Source: Pseudomonadota bacterium (lineage in GTDB: Bacteria; Pseudomonadota; Gammaproteobacteria; Xanthomonadales; Xanthomonadaceae). From it: 64,000 nt of DNA. Location of the stretch: NCBI GenBank assembly GCA_018241125.1, contig JAFEEL010000007.1, positions 124,001 to 188,000 on the forward strand, read 5' to 3'. Both the position numbers and the translations under genes were made by a program. The number at the start of each line of letters is the position of its first letter. Positions within the stretch are counted from its first letter, which is position 1. Of the stretch, positions 62,239-64,000 are shown piece by piece. The notes beneath the pieces were generated by a model. The model made no database searches. It worked only from the letters and a program-made list of their open reading frames with translations, and was not told where the DNA came from.

Positions 62239-62856
62239 GTGCGTACATCGACCCAACGCCGCCTGCTCGGTGCAGGTTTCATCGCCGCGCTGCTGCTCAG
62301 CGCCTGCGTGACCATCAATGTGTATTTCCCGGCCGCGCAGGCGCAGGAAGCCGCCAAGCAGTTCGTGGACAAGGTGATCGGCCCCTCCGCGCAGCCCGCT
62401 TCGCCGGCCTCCGACGGCAACGACCACGGCGCGCCGCCGCCCAAGCCGCCGGGCCTGAGCCTGCTGTCGCTCATCATCCCCGATGCGCAGGCGCAAGCCG
62501 CGCCGAACATCAACATGCACACACCCGCCATACAGGCGATCCAGTCGCGCATGGCGCAGCGCTTCACTGCCTCGTTGCAGGCTTCGTTCGACGCCGGCGC
62601 GCTCGGTTACACCAAGGATGGCCTGGTGGCCGTGCGCGACGCGACCAAGATCGCGCTCAAGGATCGCGTGGCGGTGAATCAGGCAGTGGCCGACGACAAC
62701 CGCGACCGCAACGCCGTGTACCGCGAGGTCGCGGTCGCCAACGGGCACCCGGAATGGGAATCGCAGATCCGCGCGACCTTCGCCCAGCAATGGATCGCCG
62801 GCGCGCACGCCGGCTGGTGGTATCAGGACGCCAGCGGGGCGTGGAAGCAAAAGTGA
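62239..62856 (+). CDS. DUF1318 (YdbL-like) lipoprotein
   Basis: A 205-aa lipoprotein: lipobox LLLSAC (Cys23), then VTINVYFPAAQAQEAAKQFV, a disordered Pro/Gly stretch (55-80), and a C-terminal DUF1318 domain (DGLVAVRDATKIALKDRVAVN, then YREVAVANGHPEW and GAHAGWWYQDASGAWKQK). E. coli YdbL is a small periplasmic protein and YnbE a small lipoprotein; here a lipid anchor and the YdbL-like domain are in one chain, and no separate ynbE is seen. GTG 62239 has GGAGG 6 bases upstream. It follows the YdbH-like gene by 18 bp. Confidence 0.88.
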   Translation: MRTSTQRRLLGAGFIAALLLSACVTINVYFPAAQAQEAAKQFVDKVIGPSAQPASPASDGNDHGAPPPKPPGLSLLSLIIPDAQAQAAPNINMHTPAIQAIQSRMAQRFTASLQASFDAGALGYTKDGLVAVRDATKIALKDRVAVNQAVADDNRDRNAVYREVAVANGHPEWESQIRATFAQQWIAGAHAGWWYQDASGAWKQK

Positions 62857-62862
62857 CGACAG

Positions 62863-63111
62863 GATGTCGTCATCCCGGGCAGCACACGGATGTGCGCTGA
62901 CCCGGGATCCAGCGAATGATGTCGTCATCCCGGGCAGCACACGGATGTGCGCTGACCCGGGATCCAGCGAATGATGTCGTCATCCGGGCAGCACACGGAT
63001 GTGCGCTGACCCGGGATCCAGCGAATGATGTCGTCATCCCGGGCAGCACAAGGATGTGCGCTGACCCGGGATCCAGCGAATGATGTCGTCATCCCGGGCA
63101 GCACAAGGATG
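62863..63111. repeat. Tandem array of a 55-bp palindromic repeat (4.5 copies)
   Basis: Units at 62863-62917, 62918-62972, 62973-63026 (one base deleted), 63027-63081 and a 30-bp partial at 63082-63111. Each unit has an ATCCCGGG/CCCGGGAT stem with further CAGC/GCTG pairing inside. Units differ only by an ACACGG/ACAAGG change and the deletion. It fills most of the 445-bp gap before rlmD; the rest (63112-63301) shows nothing distinctive. Confidence 0.95.
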
Positions 63112-63301
63112 ACGCTGCAAACGCCGTTGCGTGGTGCCAGTCGTGGACGATCCCGATTCCGCCAGGACGGGCGATTTGACGCTTGTCGGTGCGGACTCCA
63201 GACGGTGTTGCTCTGGCCGACCACATTCACTGACCGATGAAATCCGCGGCTCGGCGCAGATTTGCGACAATGCGCGCCCCGACGCTGCATGAATCCGATC
63301 C

Positions 63302-64000
63302 GTGTCCCGAGGCCCGCGCATTTCCCGCGATCCGTTCGAGATCGCCATCGATGATCTGAGCCACGACGGTCGCGGCGTCGCCCATCGCGACGGCAAGGCG
63401 GTGTTCGTGCGCGGCGCGCTGCCCGGCGAGCGCGTGATCGCGCTGCAAAGCGCACGCCACCGGCACTTTGACGAGGCCAACGCGGTGCAAGTGCTGGAGG
63501 CGTCGCCGGATCGGGTCGAACCCAAGTGCGCGCATTTCGGGCAGTGCTCGGGTTGCGTGTTGCAGCATCTGGACGCCGACCAACAGATTCAGGCCAAGCA
63601 GCGGGTGCTGGTCGAGAACCTGCAACGCATCGGCCACGTCGCGCCCGAGCGTCTGCTGCCGCCGCTGTCCGCCGCGCGTTGGGGCTATCGCCGCAAGGGT
63701 CGGCTGTCGGTGCGTTACGTCGAAAAGAAGGGCCGCACCCTCGTCGGTTTCCGCGAAGACGACCCGCGTTTCGTCGCCGACATCCGTCGATGTGAAACCG
63801 TGGTTCCGGCGATCGGGCTGCACATCGAGGCGCTTGCGCAGATGATCGACCGCCTCGACGGCAAACGCGAGATCGCGCAGATCGAGTTCATCGTCGGCGA
63901 TGCCGAGGCCGAGGGTGCCGCAGCCAACGGTGCGGGGCAGGGCGATGGCGTGGTGGCGCTGGTGCTGCGCAACCTCAAGCCGTTGACGCAGGCCGACCGC
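63302..64000 (+). CDS. rlmD: 23S rRNA (uracil-1939-C5) methyltransferase RlmD, 5' part
   Basis: The first 233 codons of RlmD, running off the window. The N-terminal TRAM domain (FEIAIDDLSHDGRGVAHRDG, then GALPGERVIAL) is followed by the [4Fe-4S] cysteines in CAHFGQCSGC and the WGYRRKGRLSVRYVEKKG segment. It methylates U1939 of 23S rRNA. The start is GTG 63302 (SRGPRISRDPFE); nearby ATGs at 63270 and 63289 are out of frame. The catalytic C-terminal domain is outside the window. Confidence 0.93.
   Translation, partial: MSRGPRISRDPFEIAIDDLSHDGRGVAHRDGKAVFVRGALPGERVIALQSARHRHFDEANAVQVLEASPDRVEPKCAHFGQCSGCVLQHLDADQQIQAKQRVLVENLQRIGHVAPERLLPPLSAARWGYRRKGRLSVRYVEKKGRTLVGFREDDPRFVADIRRCETVVPAIGLHIEALAQMIDRLDGKREIAQIEFIVGDAEAEGAAANGAGQGDGVVALVLRNLKPLTQADR

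Noticed and set aside
62863-63111. CRISPR array
   Set aside because: The repeats are directly contiguous, with no unique spacers between units and no cas genes nearby; it is a plain tandem repeat.

Overview
The window is 64 kb of chromosome from a high-GC gammaproteobacterium. The gene content and order point to the order Xanthomonadales, probably Rhodanobacteraceae or a close relative. Supporting features are petABC followed directly by sspA-sspB, a gloB-yafS-rnhA-dnaQ block like that of Escherichia coli, the yceD-rpmF-fabH order, short GC-rich palindromic intergenic repeats, and many 4-bp ATGA stop/start overlaps. The taxon is an inference from gene content; no rRNA gene is present. Coding density is high, and GC-rich third positions create long antisense open frames that I treat as shadows.

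Left part (1-9351): a CecR/Ybh-like efflux operon (TetR regulator, HlyD lipoprotein, ABC ATPase, ABC-2 permease); a lower-GC restriction-modification cassette (putative nuclease, small HTH controller, divergent adenine methylase) that looks horizontally acquired; miaB; a small secreted protein; and a lytic transglycosylase. Middle-left (9352-20512): petABC (cytochrome bc1), sspA-sspB, a membrane-anchored FHA protein, nadC, a DUF1631 protein, a Trm112-like protein and purE-purK. Two inverted copies of a 160-180 bp multi-hairpin repeat lie on either side of the pet-to-nadC segment.

Middle (19939-42090): a leftward cluster slp-tgpA-DUF58-moxR-maf-(membrane protein); a rightward yceD-rpmF-fabH-tRNA-Arg(ACG) set; a long leftward unit gloB-mltD-fabI-recC-recB-recD; and rightward yafS-rnhA-dnaQ. 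These are housekeeping genes for rRNA processing, fatty acid synthesis, recombination, peptidoglycan turnover and replication fidelity.

Right part (42210-64000) is the most accessory-looking. It holds a transmembrane Ser/Thr kinase and a convergent PP2C phosphatase, then two tandem giant autotransporter-type surface proteins (1235 and 1768 aa) built from immunoglobulin-like and DUF11-type repeats. Divergently from the larger one runs an exported caspase-family protein with Sel1-like repeats and a coiled coil. The two start codons are 110 bp apart and share a symmetric face-to-face promoter region. I regard this secreted caspase/repeat-adhesin locus as the best candidate for an undescribed system. 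Then follow deaD (with an in-frame repeat-rich linker), recO, a stand-alone receiver-HPt protein, a YdbH-like intermembrane protein with a DUF1318 lipoprotein, a 55-bp tandem repeat array, and the start of rlmD, which runs off the window.
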